A stretch of 64,000 nt of DNA from Ceratobasidium sp. AG-K (lineage: Eukaryota > Basidiomycota > Agaricomycetes > Cantharellales > Ceratobasidiaceae): the NCBI GenBank assembly GCA_037039685.1, contig JAWNGF010000003.1, positions 3,942,571-4,006,570 of the forward strand, written 5' to 3'. Numbering within the stretch: position 1 is the first letter of the stretch; each line of letters begins with the position of its first letter. Position numbers and translations under genes: made by a program. The notes beneath the pieces were generated by a model. That model worked only from the letters and a program-made list of their open reading frames with translations, was not told where the DNA came from and searched no databases. This document shows, one piece after another, positions 1-10,731 of the stretch.

Positions 1-1267
1 AGGGAGTTAGACGTATAGGGAAAGTGTTGGGCACAGACAGATAACCACTCACACAAAAATCCTTGGCACCATACTTCTCCGGCCATTCATAAATGTTAAG
101 TGGTGCGTCATTTGGGAGCACTGACTTCCGGCTCGAGCGGCGTGGACTTGAATTGACTAGGGTCATGTACAAGTCAAGTTCACGTTGGATAAGTGGCATA
201 AATATGAAGCGAAAAACAAGGCTATGGAGGAAGAGTTAAATCCAGTACCAATATAATAGGCCATCTATGTTACTTACAATTGTACATGAATGTGCGGGTC
301 ATAAATACCTTGCTCCACACCTTGTGAGAGTAACTCGGTAATGGCGGGAGCAAACGCCGACGAAGGCCTGCCCATGCGACCTCTGGTTTCTTGTTACCAT
401 GTTTCTTGGAGTGAATATGCTGCATTGTTCCCTGTAGACTTGGATCCAACATTTGGCGGAGGGTGCTCTGCGCATTGGCAATGCCGTAGTTCTCTGTACC
501 AGGGTCACTCTGTGTGAGCATTGGCATGCCTTCAAGGCATATTCGTAAGTAGTTCTGAGAAGAAAGATTATAATAACTCACCTTGGTGACCAGCGCGTTC
601 AATTGCATCTAGGAAGTATCCACATATTAACCGAGGGTTAGAATTTGTCCACCAGACGTTCATCCAAATTATGAGCCCGCTGTAATTATCGACGCAGACA
701 TGCAACCAGAGGCCATAAAACTTCCATTTGTCGTGTTGGTCAACGGCCCAGATCTCATTTACACCAGCGCAAATGAACGGCTTTCGAGGAATGACTTGTG
801 ACTGACGTGCGAGAACCTTCTCGGGCTCGTGAAGCCGAGACCACTCCTGAATTACAGAGCTGAACGAGGTGATGAGAAAGTCAGATTGCAACTCAGGAGA
901 ACACTCACCGTGGAACACGAAGATTTCCACCGAGACTTTCCACTCGAAGCAGATGTCGTGTGTCAGATACACCCGAGTTGGGATGGCGCTCACGTAGGTC
1001 CATCATCACTGGATGGAGTGTCTCTACTGAGTGGTTCTGTTGGCGAACGCCCAGGAGACCTAAATCCTTTTGTAGCTTTCGGAACGATTGGTAACTGAGA
1101 TTTCGGGAATTCAAATGGAGATACCACAGTCCAGCAACGCAAAGAACTAACCTTAAACTATAGCGGCTAGTATCAATATGTTTCTGAAGGAGGCGTTCAT
1201 GGATTTCCTTATCTCGGAGCCCACGAGACCAATATTCTCGGATGAGTGTCTCTAACTCAGGGGTCAT
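1..1267 (-). CDS. Integrase core-domain protein, partial, with probable frameshift
   Basis: Transposon-derived protein with a retroviral-integrase-like DDE fold, of a type common in Agaricomycetes; its present role is unknown. The N-terminus (MTPELETLIREYWSRGL) is a helix-turn-helix-like segment. After an intron comes the core: 'GVNEIWAVDQHDKWK' holds the first Asp, 'TQSDPGTENYGIANAQSTLR' the second, and 'KKPEVAWAGLRRR' probably the Glu. The introns use GT-AG (a donor after codons for SL, another after GHQ). After 'RRR' the family's usual continuation (FAPAITELLSQGVEQGIYDP) appears one base out of phase near 348-362, which suggests a 1-bp deletion. Coding resumes after another intron at about 1-200 ('FIFMPLIQRELDLYMTLV', 'NIYEWPEKYGAKDFC') and runs off the left edge. 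The ATG at 1267 was chosen because upstream codons lack an ATG. It could be a recent pseudogene. Family call is firm; activity is doubtful. Confidence 0.8.
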
Positions 1268-2065
1268 CTCGGCTGATACAGATGTTTGACCAGCAATAAG
1301 CAATCAGGCCAACTGACTAGCATTCATACGCACGGAGCTTTCGTGGGCCAACCACCTTTGTGCCAAGGGGTGGCATGACGATAGTAATGCTTGGTTGTAG
1401 CTGGGATTGGTAGGATGCGAGTGAAAAAAACGAAAAAAAACAAACCAAAGTGTCACCAGCTGCCATTTTTTATACGTAAGTCCAGGAACGTTTCAAATCA
1501 TACCCAAACATAACAATCACATACTAATAGTGGCGCATATATACACTCTCAACAAGCTCGACATAGTGGAAAGAATCAACTACGTGCGCTTGCAACAAAT
1601 TCCAAGTTCATGGGGTTTCATCATCGTGACGACGCTCTCTCCGGACTCTGGCAGACTTGCGAGGGCCAGCAGATGCGCACGAGTCATTGCGAGTGAATTC
1701 AGCCCGAGCTCACGAGTTCCGACGCGTGCTTATGAGTACTCAGGAGTCCGGCGCAAAACTCCTTGTCATTGTGGGCGCTTGAGAGCCCTACCCAGCAGTG
1801 TGTAGTAGAAGTTATATTTGTGTTATATACATATCTGCCTGTTCACAAGCAGGGCTCCCTAAACATATTCAACAATGCAAACACAAACGGCTTCAACAAG
1901 CGAGGAGGTGTCCGGGGCTGTGGGGCTAGACAGGGTCTCGCCGGGCGGAGATTAGGATCTTCCGACTAGTGTCACACTAGTGCGCCACTAGTGGATGCAT
2001 TATTTTGACCCTACAGAGACCCCGGCGACCGCTTGACACGCTAGCGGAAGTATCACTCACGTGGT
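1268..2065. other. Intergenic stretch with short CACTAGTG palindromes
   Basis: No convincing gene is seen. The stretch separates the start of the integrase-like gene from the end of the truncated NACHT gene, where WD40 coding sequence would be expected on the minus strand; no WD40-like motif is readable in it. It contains a cluster of palindromes near 1964-1993. Confidence 0.5.
1964..1993. repeat. Cluster of three (C/G)ACTAGTG palindromic units
   Basis: Two perfect 8-bp palindromes CACTAGTG lie at 1975-1982 and 1986-1993, 3 bp apart, preceded by GACTAGTG at 1964-1971. The sequences on either side (about 1907-1945 and 2005-2035) are weakly similar in inverted orientation, both rich in CCGGGG and GGTC runs. 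This may be the core of a small foldback element, but no target duplication was identified. Confidence 0.35.
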
Positions 2066-4778
2066 CTAACTGCATCCGCATCCGTCGGTTTGTGCCGGAT
2101 CAAAACGAGTATCACTCCGGCTTGCACTAGCAGCACGCCATTGCTCTATTCCTTCGCCCTTCAGCTCCATCAACCCTTTTGTGCATGGCTTGTAGCAGTG
2201 GTGTACAAAGCTTGACCGTGGACAGAATGACAGTGCCGAGATATATATATGCGGGGTGGACCTGGATACCGAGTTGAGGGTAAAGCTGGCTACAAAGCTC
2301 TGTGCGTCCTCAACACACTTGAGCAACTTGGATGATGGGTTCAAGCAATTGGTCTGCGGAAGCCATTCTCATTAGCAAGGCGCTGCAACGCCAACCGATA
2401 CCTACTCACAGCCACCCAATGCTTTATTGCTAACATCATACGCATGCCAATGTTCATCCAACGCTTTAAATTCATGACTTCCATCCAGAATAACAATCGC
2501 TCGGATATAAATTCTTCAAGCAGAATGAGGAGGCTATCCGACGAGGAGGTTTGTCCCAGGTGGTCACCCCAGTAGCGGCATGCATAGCCAAGCATCGGGG
2601 GTATGGTCGCGGTAATTCGCTCCTCCAGTTTTGGCACCTTTGCATCCAGTACGTGTGACGACTCGAGGTTACAGATGTTAAACCGCAGCCGCGATTGCAT
2701 GATGCTAAAACATTGGCGAATGATTGTCTCGTTTTGTTCAAGTTCGTTGCAGAAAAACCTTGAAGCACGATTTCGGTCGAACAAAAACTCGGGGAATGAC
2801 GCGTGTAGCGTTGATACGACACTGCTGCTATCTGAAACGTATAGAACAGAATGGAGGGGCTGTAAGGTGGCCAACGTTTCCTCTGAATCATTGGTGCCTC
2901 CTAAGGCCGAGAGGGTCTCGATGTTGATGGGCTCGCGAGCGCATACAGCTGTGAATAGCACCTTTCGCATCCGTTCCTTGTCCTCCTTATCAAGTCCATT
3001 GCTGTCGAACGCTGCTGAAAGAATGGTGGCATATAGTTCGTCAATTTCGGCGTGCTTCATATTTGATGTCGAATTGACTGATAGCATAGTCTCTAGGCGT
3101 CTTTTCGATCCCCCGGACGTCGCTCCCATTTGAATGAACCGTACAGCGGTTGCAGCATAGATAAATAAGCTACCTGAAAGTTTCGCTAGTGGTTTAACCT
3201 GAGATAGTGCAACCGACGGGAGTTCCGCTCGTAGGTATAGCTCGATATCGGCCTGCACAAGCGACCTCTCGATATCATGCAAAACATACGTCGAATGCGA
3301 ACCTGAAAGTGCAGTTTGCATTCTATTCCTGATTGCCGGCTCGGGGCGACTGGCGACAAAAAACTTGAGGGGAAGTCCAGGCGCGAGACGGAAAAGCATG
3401 TCCAGTATCAGTCCCACTCCTTTAATGTTTATGCACTCGTCCAGTGCATCGATAATGACCACAAGTCCTTCGGGTATCGCTGCTTTGACCTCGAGTAGTG
3501 GTTCTTTCAGTAGCCGCTCAAACTGCAAGGACACCGTGCGCGAGCCAATATCTGGGTCGTTTCCGAGTATCCGGCAGAGAGCAGATTGGAAAGGAATGGA
3601 GTATCGAGCGAGTTGATATGCAATGGTAGGCACGATTCGAGTTACATCTCGGCACTCGGCTGTCGTGCGCGTGCAAAAGAAGCTTGCAGCTAGCTGCTTC
3701 CGAGCCTTCAGCCCGTCAGCAAAAGTACAGGCGATAGTTGTTTTGCCGGTTCCCGCCATTCCATTCATCCAGTAGATATTTTCGGCGTCCGAGTTAGATG
3801 ACCAAACGTTAAGATCGGAAAGGACGGCAGTTCGGGTGTCTTCAGTGCAGGTTCGGCGATTGATCTCCGTGGCTAGGCTCGAGTCGTATGCAGCTAGTTT
3901 CGCGGGCTTCAAGCCCTCGAGTCGAGTGTTCTATTATATTCAAAAGTGAACGCCAGGCTTTGGGATTCTACCTCTCTTACCGCTAATTGTTCGTTTGCTA
4001 TGCTCCATATGCTGAGTGTGGCGTCCGCCTGGTTACCCATCAGACCAGGTGTTGAAACTTAATATTTAAACTTACATACCTGCAACTGCTGAAACATAGA
4101 TTTAATTCGACAATACCGATTCATAATCTCTTCGTCATGATCCGATTCTATCAGACGTCTTGCATGGCCGTGATTTTGTTTCTCGTTGATGAGTTTGATC
4201 TCTTGTTGAATGGCCCTAGGCATAGTATTTGTTTGAACCGCAACACGAGTTGAAATGCCATACTTACAGGGAAGTCTTTTCGATAAATTCAGACATCCGA
4301 GCGGATGTTGACGCTTGTAAATGTTCGTCGAGGGTTCTGCTAAGTGTGGTTAACTCTTGCACCAGTTGCTTATACTCGGACTTGTGCTGTGTGGATTCCT
4401 AAAAGTTAATGCAAGCTGCACCCCATAGCAGATCTGGTTTATGTTTTGGCTTACCTCGACTGCTTCAACGCAGAAAATTAACCCTTGGACCGCAGACTGG
4501 AGGGGTGGGAAGATACCAGAAGTTTTATGCAAGGCTTCGAGTGCAGTCTTCAATCCATGGTAAGCATTCGTACTACTTGCAGTTGATTCCGAAGCTGGGT
4601 AAGGTTGGATGTGAGTTGGGGAGGAGGCAGGTGCAGTTTGGGATGTCGGCCTCGATAAGGGTGAAGGTGAGCTCGAATTCGGTGAAGGAACAACTGATGG
4701 GGAGGCGGACGCAAGTGCTATGTTTCGTGCACGGGCGGCAAGCGCATAGATGCCCCGTTCATTCTTCGACTTGGACAT
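2066..4778 (-). CDS. NACHT-domain STAND protein lacking WD40 repeats (truncated NLR-like)
   Basis: Fungal NLR-like signalling ATPase, the class used in non-self recognition and programmed cell death. The first exon (4778 downward) has a Ser/Pro/Ala-rich start, then a helical segment 'HGLKTALEALHKTSGIFPPL'. Short exons follow ('MNRYCRIKSMFQQLQ'), then a long exon (about 3925-2410) with NACHT: Walker A 'GMAGTGKTTIA', Walker B 'LVVIIDALDEC', and 'VASRPEPAIR' as a sensor-like loop. A 56-nt intron (2354-2409) joins the exon bearing the conserved pre-propeller motif 'STPHIYISALSF'. The intact paralogue at 56.7-60.5 kb continues from the same motif into seven WD40 repeats; here the frame stops after about 55 codons. 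It is therefore either a propeller-less paralogue or a truncated pseudogene. All reconstructed junctions keep frame. The exact small-exon boundaries upstream of 3925 are inferred. Confidence 0.8.
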
Positions 4779-5025
4779 CCTGTAAAGGATGACAACTTGG
4801 CGGTCGGTGTCCGAGGAAGCCGTAAGGATGTGTCACGTGTGGCTCTTCCTAAGTTAACTTCTCCGTCCGATACCGAAAATGGCAAGGCCTCCGATATCGT
4901 GAGACAGATGCTGTTAGCAGTCTTGGCTCAATGGTGCATACGCGTGTACTGGGCAAAAGTCGAAGTTCAATATAAATTACAAGAAAAAATATCACACTCT
5001 AGACTAGCCATACAAGATCCACAAA

Positions 5026-8000
5026 TCAAGCACGCATCCCCAACGGCCGCACCCTCCTCGGGGCAGGTGTCACAATCTGAAACAAGTCCATATCGTCCGA
5101 CGAAGGATCCACCAACACCTCATCCTCGCCATCCGTCCCCGAAATCTCGTCCTCGTCCACCTCAACGGCCATATCCCGGTCATCGTCCGAGCTGAGTTGC
5201 GTAAACTGCGAGCATAACCGTTCTAGCGTCGAAGTGGTGATCTCCACGGCCTTGGGTTTGGAAATAGCTGGGGCGGGCTTTGGTTTAGGTTTTGCAAATG
5301 ACAAGCTCTGTCGAGGTTCGTCGTAGCTCCCAAACACATCTCGTCGAGGCGCATTGTGGCTGCCCAAGACGGTTGCCTTGAAGAATAGCGATCTTCGTTT
5401 TCCGAGTGTGGGCAATTCGACGACCAGACGTTGGCGTTTGACGGCAGGGGCCGGGATCGGAGCAGCATGGTTCTCCTGGTCTGAAGAGTTTCGTCGCGAC
5501 AGTCGGCGCTCCACACGATCCGAGGAGCCTCGAGCAGAGAGTCGACGGGCAGGGACACTGTCCTGAGACGAGAGCCGCCGATCGTGGGGGTGATAGTTGC
5601 TATTGTACTGCGTCCAGTCGAAATCGCTCTCCGAATCCGACCCGCTCGTCCCTTCGATGACGGTTTCGGACCCCGAGTCGGACTCGTCCCAGTCAAACGT
5701 CGAAGTCGGCCTCGCGCTTCGAGATGCGTTTCGTCGAGTTTCTTGGTACTCGCCGTCGGATGAAGTGGTCCTCGACCGCACAGGTGCTTTGCCCATCGAC
5801 TGTCGGCGCGTCTTGATTGGCGACCACTGGTCACCCAGGCGGCGGTTGGTGTACTTGGGAGTCGGGATAGCATCGAACCCGTCGTCTGAATCGTCGACCT
5901 CGACTTCGCGATCTTCGTTCCAGCCAACCTCGGTATCCGACGAAATGGCAATAACCTCCTTTGGCCTGGGAGCTTTCTTCTTGACGAATTTAGGGCGGAC
6001 GGGAGGAACAGGATCTCGATTGACGGGCTTGTTCCGCTCGACCCAGGTGTTTGTAATCTCGTCCCACCGCCATCTCCATCGCGCCCATTTCCACCCTTGT
6101 TCCCCATCCCCACCAACCGGCGTAGTTCGCAACGATTCGCCCGAGTCAAACTGCAACGGGTCGCTCGAATCGAGCGAATCCCACCGCGCTTCGGCCTCTT
6201 CGAGCATTTCCTCCACTTCATGTTCCACATACGGTCGGTCATTGACGACGAGTTGGAGTAGAGTCGCTTCGAGGTGCGGACAATTGGCCGATGAGAGCGC
6301 GCAAGTGTACGTCCATAGCGCTTGGGTAAAGCTGGGGAGAGGAATCGGAGTGGGATCGATCGACAGAGAAGCAGCGTCCGGGGAAGTTGATCGGGGAAAG
6401 CTGAATCGACGAACGGGTCTTGGCGCTCCCTCGTCGTCGCGCGGTAGTCCACCCAACGTTCCGAGGAGAATGTTGCAGTTACGTGCGGTTAGAGGGAGGC
6501 GGTAGAGAAGGGCGACGAGATGGGAAGATTCGGTGCCAGCGTCGGATTGCTTGGCCAGGTAAACACAGGTCAAGGCGCAAAAGGGGTCTGCGACATCTAG
6601 CCAGGTATTCTTGCTCGCCTGTCGCTCAACTGAGTTTTGTCGACTACCGGAACTGGTGCCGACCTGCCGTGGTTCTCCGAGGGTAGCTGCTACGACCCCA
6701 CCAAGGGCTGAGGCAGCTTTCTCCAATGCCCTCGTATCGATCGGACGACTCCACACCTCGGCGAGCACCATGGACACCCAATCCGAGATTCTCGCACACA
6801 ATCGAGGCACCAACGATCGAACATCACCAACTTTTCGATGCGACGTGAATTCTCGCTCCTGCATCAGGCCCGTATAGTGGTCGGTTTGCGTCCACCTCTG
6901 AAGTGCTCCAGCAGCGGTTTCAACAAAGGCCAATAGCTCGGTTGGTCCAAGCTCTGCTACTAGGTGGGCAACCGAGCGGGAGAGGAGGGAGCGGATTGGG
7001 AAGAGCGTTCCCGTCGGATCGTCTGAATCGGCCGAGGGATCATGAGTGGGAGGGGTAGGCGGCACAAAGCTTCGTCGCCGAGCAGGGGTTCGGTGAGGAG
7101 ATTGGGTGGGTTTGAGACGCGGCGGCAATTGGGGTGACGTGCCAAAGTCGGCCGGTAGATCGTAGTGGTCTTCAAGGTATTGTTCTTGTGGGGTGAGAAT
7201 GACCAAGAAGGTCTGGCAAAAGATTTCGGTGGATATCTTGTCGGGACTTGTGCCTGTGATGTTGCGGTATACGCCAGCTAGACCACGCGAGCCTGAACGG
7301 GGTTGATGGAGCGAGGCAAAGAACAGGTTGGAACAGATCTGCAGAGCGTCTGCCGCGGTAGATGGAGAGGGCGCGGCAGAAGAAGAAAGGCAAATGGCGA
7401 GGATGTGATTCCATAGCTGTGGTAGTGGGGATATGGAATCGATGTGTTGTTTGATCATTGATAGAGCATAAGGAATAATCGCCGCACTTAGAGCAGGGTC
7501 ATCAAATGAGGCAAAGGTTAAAAAACTTGAACTCACCGGCGTAAATGTTCAGGGATCTCTTCAAACTTGTGATCAACCAACATGGTGGCGTCCACCAACT
7601 CCCCTTCGTCGTCGGAATCGTCCTCGATTAGACCAGCTGCCGCCACGGCCGAAGGTTCAATATCCGCGGCCAGTGCCCGCACACACATGTCCCGTAGCCT
7701 GAGAATGGATCCCACTTCCCATTCCAACTCGACTTGCTCATCGTAAACAACATCGGCCAAGACCCTAAATGCATCAACAACCGCCGCTATCCTTTCCAAC
7801 ACCTCTGGCGACCATCTCCTCTCCGGCTTCCCATTGGGCTTTGATTTCGGCTTTGGCGCACGAACCGGCTTTGGCACATCCTGGTAGTCATCATCCTCCG
7901 ACTCGGGCCCATCGCCTCTTTTTCTTTTGCGTCGTGTTTGGTACGTCCGTCGCAAAGGAGGTCGATATTTCGTTGGAGTTGGAGTCGGTGCGGATGTGTT

Positions 8001-8129
8001 GCAAGGCAGAGTAGAGCGTCGCTCCTTCTTAAGCGCGGTAGCAAGAGCCGAAACTTTAGTTCGGAGAGGTCGGAGCACACGATGGACTCGGGTGAGGGTC
8101 CATGCCTGGGAGGGGGCCCGACGTCGCAT
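5026..8129 (-). CDS. Large conserved-looking protein of unknown function (~1017 aa)
   Basis: I do not recognise this protein. Two exons joined by a 50-nt GT-AG intron (7487-7536) give 1,018 in-frame codons. The start is the ATG at 8129 (MRRRAPSQAW); the open frame further upstream has no ATG. Residues 1-130 are basic and low complexity, with 'RTYQTRRKRKRGDGPESEDDD' as a likely nuclear localisation signal. A helical, repeat-like middle (about 130-570) contains segments such as 'PQLWNHILAICLSS' and 'LVALLYRLPLTARNCNILLG' that could form an alpha-solenoid. A tryptophan-rich patch 'KWARWRWRWDEITNTWVERN' follows near 610. The last third is disordered, acidic and Ser/Arg-rich, with many potential phosphosites and KPKPKPAP stretches. 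The composition suggests a nuclear chromatin or chromosome-associated protein, but that is inference only. Confidence 0.75.
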
Positions 8130-9051
8130 GAAAGAAAGAGGAACGGTCACGTGGTGATGCGCGTACGGTCACATGATATCCGTGGGAATTTGCAACCACC
8201 GATTTGAAACGAGTGTCCTCAAGTATCGCCAACGACAAGCTCAAGGTCCTTATCATTTCTATGTCATCCCACCATCCACTTCTTTTCCGGGGGAAATGAG
8301 TTCAACGGCAAGAAATGCCTGGCTTCTTATACTTCCCGGTCACATACGCCCAACTAGCCAAATCGCACGAAAGTTGCACACTTACCCACCCACCCGAGAG
8401 CCCAGGGTAACCCAACAATACTCTCGCATAAGCTATGTGGGCTTGTCTGGGTCAAACCTTGGTACGATATTATTATAGCCCTCTGGCGGCATTTCTGAGT
8501 GCTACACACATCCAGCCGTAGGTTTTATTTTGTTTGTTCCTTGGACCTTCCGACACCAGTTGCGATGGTGTATCACAACGGTGTGTTACGACACGTACCA
8601 AACTAGGAAGCTGTTGCTCAAAGTGAGCATAGCTATCGAGACGCTTTCTTCCTCACTACCCCGTGAATTCCTCGACTAACGAGCCTAGAGCCCGTAGAAG
8701 CCCAGAAGCATCACCATCAGGGTAACAACTATACGACGTCTGGACCCGCGTACCGACTGTAGGCCGTGTCTAATCCCTCGAAGACATCCGGCCACCTTTT
8801 TCTCTGGGTTACCGCAGTTTTATTTCCACCATGCGCAGCGGTGGCCATGTCCGCAGTCGCATTTCGATCGGGTACCAACTCCTAGTCGATCATTTACACC
8901 CCAGCCTTGCCATTTAAAAACAGGATACCGGAATGGCCGTTCCTCAGTACTTCATTGACTGAAGCTCACTTTTACTTCTCATTGCCTGGCGCAACCTTTT
9001 CATTCGACCGATTTACTTCATATCTACCGCTGCTTCACTTTCTTCACGACC
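8130..9051. other. Divergent intergenic region
   Basis: Lies between the starts of the 1017-aa unknown gene (minus) and the secreted proline-rich gene (plus), so it should hold both promoters. The last ~120 bases before 9052 are CT-rich, as is common at fungal transcription starts. No coding sequence or repeat was recognised. Confidence 0.5.
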
Positions 9052-10403
9052 ATGGTTCAAATTCGTATCACCGTTGCTTTTGTTGCGCTGAGCGCTTTCC
9101 TGGCTGTTTATGCTGCTCCTGTCGACACACCCGGCACTCGTGGACTTGAGAGTCGTCAAAACCCGCCACCGCCCCCTCCGCCAGCTGGTGATAGGGACCG
9201 TCGGCCTCCTCAGGCTCGAGCATGGGAGAAGCGTCAACGCAACCGCCCAAACCAAGGTCCGGGTCAAGGTCAACAGGGCGGACAAGGTATGGGTCTAACT
9301 TGCTTGAATCGACTTGTACTAATGGGTTGGAATTATTATAGGGCAAGCCCCTCCTCCAGCCAATGGCGCCAACAACGCCAATAACGGCCAAGGAAACCGT
9401 CGCCCGCCTCCTCCTCAAGCTCGTGATATTGGCCTGACCGAACGTGAGGTTCTAGACGTCCAGCTGCGAGCATTGCAAGAACGTCAGCGTGCCCGTCCGA
9501 ACCAACCGCCGCCCGGTGGTGCTCAAGGTAGGCCACCTGCCTCCCTGCATATACACATTCTTACAGCGACCGTTGTAGGTCAAGCGCCCCCACCGCCAAC
9601 TCAGAATCAGAATCAAGGGAACCGCCAACAACCGCCTCCCCCGCCTCAAGCTCGCGCACTCGGACGGTGGATGACGACCAAGGAGCGACGCCAAGCCGGA
9701 CGGCAGGTCCAAGATCGTCAACCCGAGCCGGCACAGAGGCAGCCTGTGGACCAGAACGCCCAGGCTCCTCCACCAACGCCGACTCCTACCCCTCCGCCGG
9801 CTCGTGCCCCAGCCAGTGAGTATAACACATTCATACTTAACACGCATATATTCACCTCACTATTCGACTTTTAGATAATAACCCCGAGCCAGCCGCAGCT
9901 GGAAACCGCCAGCAACCTCGTGGTTTGAGCAGACTCTTTGGTCGACAGCGTCAGGGTGGAAATGGCAACAACAGGGCTCCTCAGAATCAGGACGCGAACC
10001 CGGCTCCGCCACCTGCTCCTACGACCGTGACGGTCCCACCTGCACCCCGCCCTACTAGTGAGTGACCAAAATGCATGACTTGATGATACTTACATGTGTT
10101 TCAGACAATGTCCCGGCTCCGGCTCCGGCCCCGAACGACAACGTTGCACCTAACGATAGGAACGGCGCTCAGAATGGTCGGCAACAGCGCTCGGTGGAGG
10201 ACAGTAATGATGAAGGGGAAGAGGAGTTTGAATCGGCTCCTCGTCAGCAAAACGGAGCAGAGGATCCTCGGGTTCCGCCTCCTGCCCCTGCTCCTAGCCC
10301 TGTCCCTGCTCCGGAGCTTTCACCGCTCGCACCGGCTCGAGGTACGTGACGCATTTACCGCCACACGCGACCACTAACCATTCATAATATACCAGCGCGA
10401 TGA
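9052..10403 (+). CDS. Secreted proline-rich low-complexity protein with modular phase-1 exons
   Basis: Six exons (9052-9286, 9342-9527, 9579-9815, 9875-10057, 10105-10341, 10396-10403) total 362 codons including stop, with GT-AG introns of 47-59 nt. Residues 1-21 are a clear signal peptide (MVQIRITVAFVALSAFLAVYA), so the product enters the secretory pathway. The mature part is Pro/Gln/Asn/Arg-rich: polyproline runs, 'GQAPPPP', 'NRQQPPPPPQAR' and 'APAPSPVPAPELSP'. Dibasic sites such as 'WEKRQ' could be cut by a Kex2-type protease. Every intron interrupts a codon after its first base, and exons 2 and 3 start with near-identical modules, which suggests growth by exon duplication. A cell-wall, matrix or small secreted effector-like role is possible; nothing in the sequence settles it. 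The low-complexity composition means the family cannot be named. Confidence 0.82.
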
Positions 10404-10731
10404 TCGGGTACAGAACTGAGGGGTGTAGAGATGGTTCGGGGGACATGACAATAGCGAGAAAGTCAATGTAGCTACCGTAGTTTGAAGTAATGCCTATGGA
10501 TGATGACATGTGCGACGGACTAATCATTAGTCATCCCACGTGACTTTGTCTCGACTCTATCTCCTCACGCATTCTCATATTGCGAGCCCCCTCGACGTCT
10601 TGCACTTGAAACATTCTTCTAAAGATAGTTTATTGATAACTGTAAACGAAGGCTATATATACACCTTGGTCGAATTTTGGATCCCTAGAAAATTTGATTC
10701 GCATTCTTTGTTGAACGCACCACAAAGTTCG
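10404..10731. other. Intergenic region upstream of the GTB-motif gene
   Basis: Contains the 3' flank of the secreted-protein gene and the promoter/5' leader of the next gene. A TATA-like run (TATATATA) lies near 10654-10661, about 75 bp upstream of the chosen ATG. No other feature was seen. Confidence 0.4.

Noticed and set aside
5223..6505. Long open frames on the other strand/frames within the 1017-aa gene (for example 5223-6452 and 5597-6505)
   Set aside because: They are shadows of the Ser/Arg/Asp-rich coding region; composition is Arg/Ser-biased and they have no domains or splice support.
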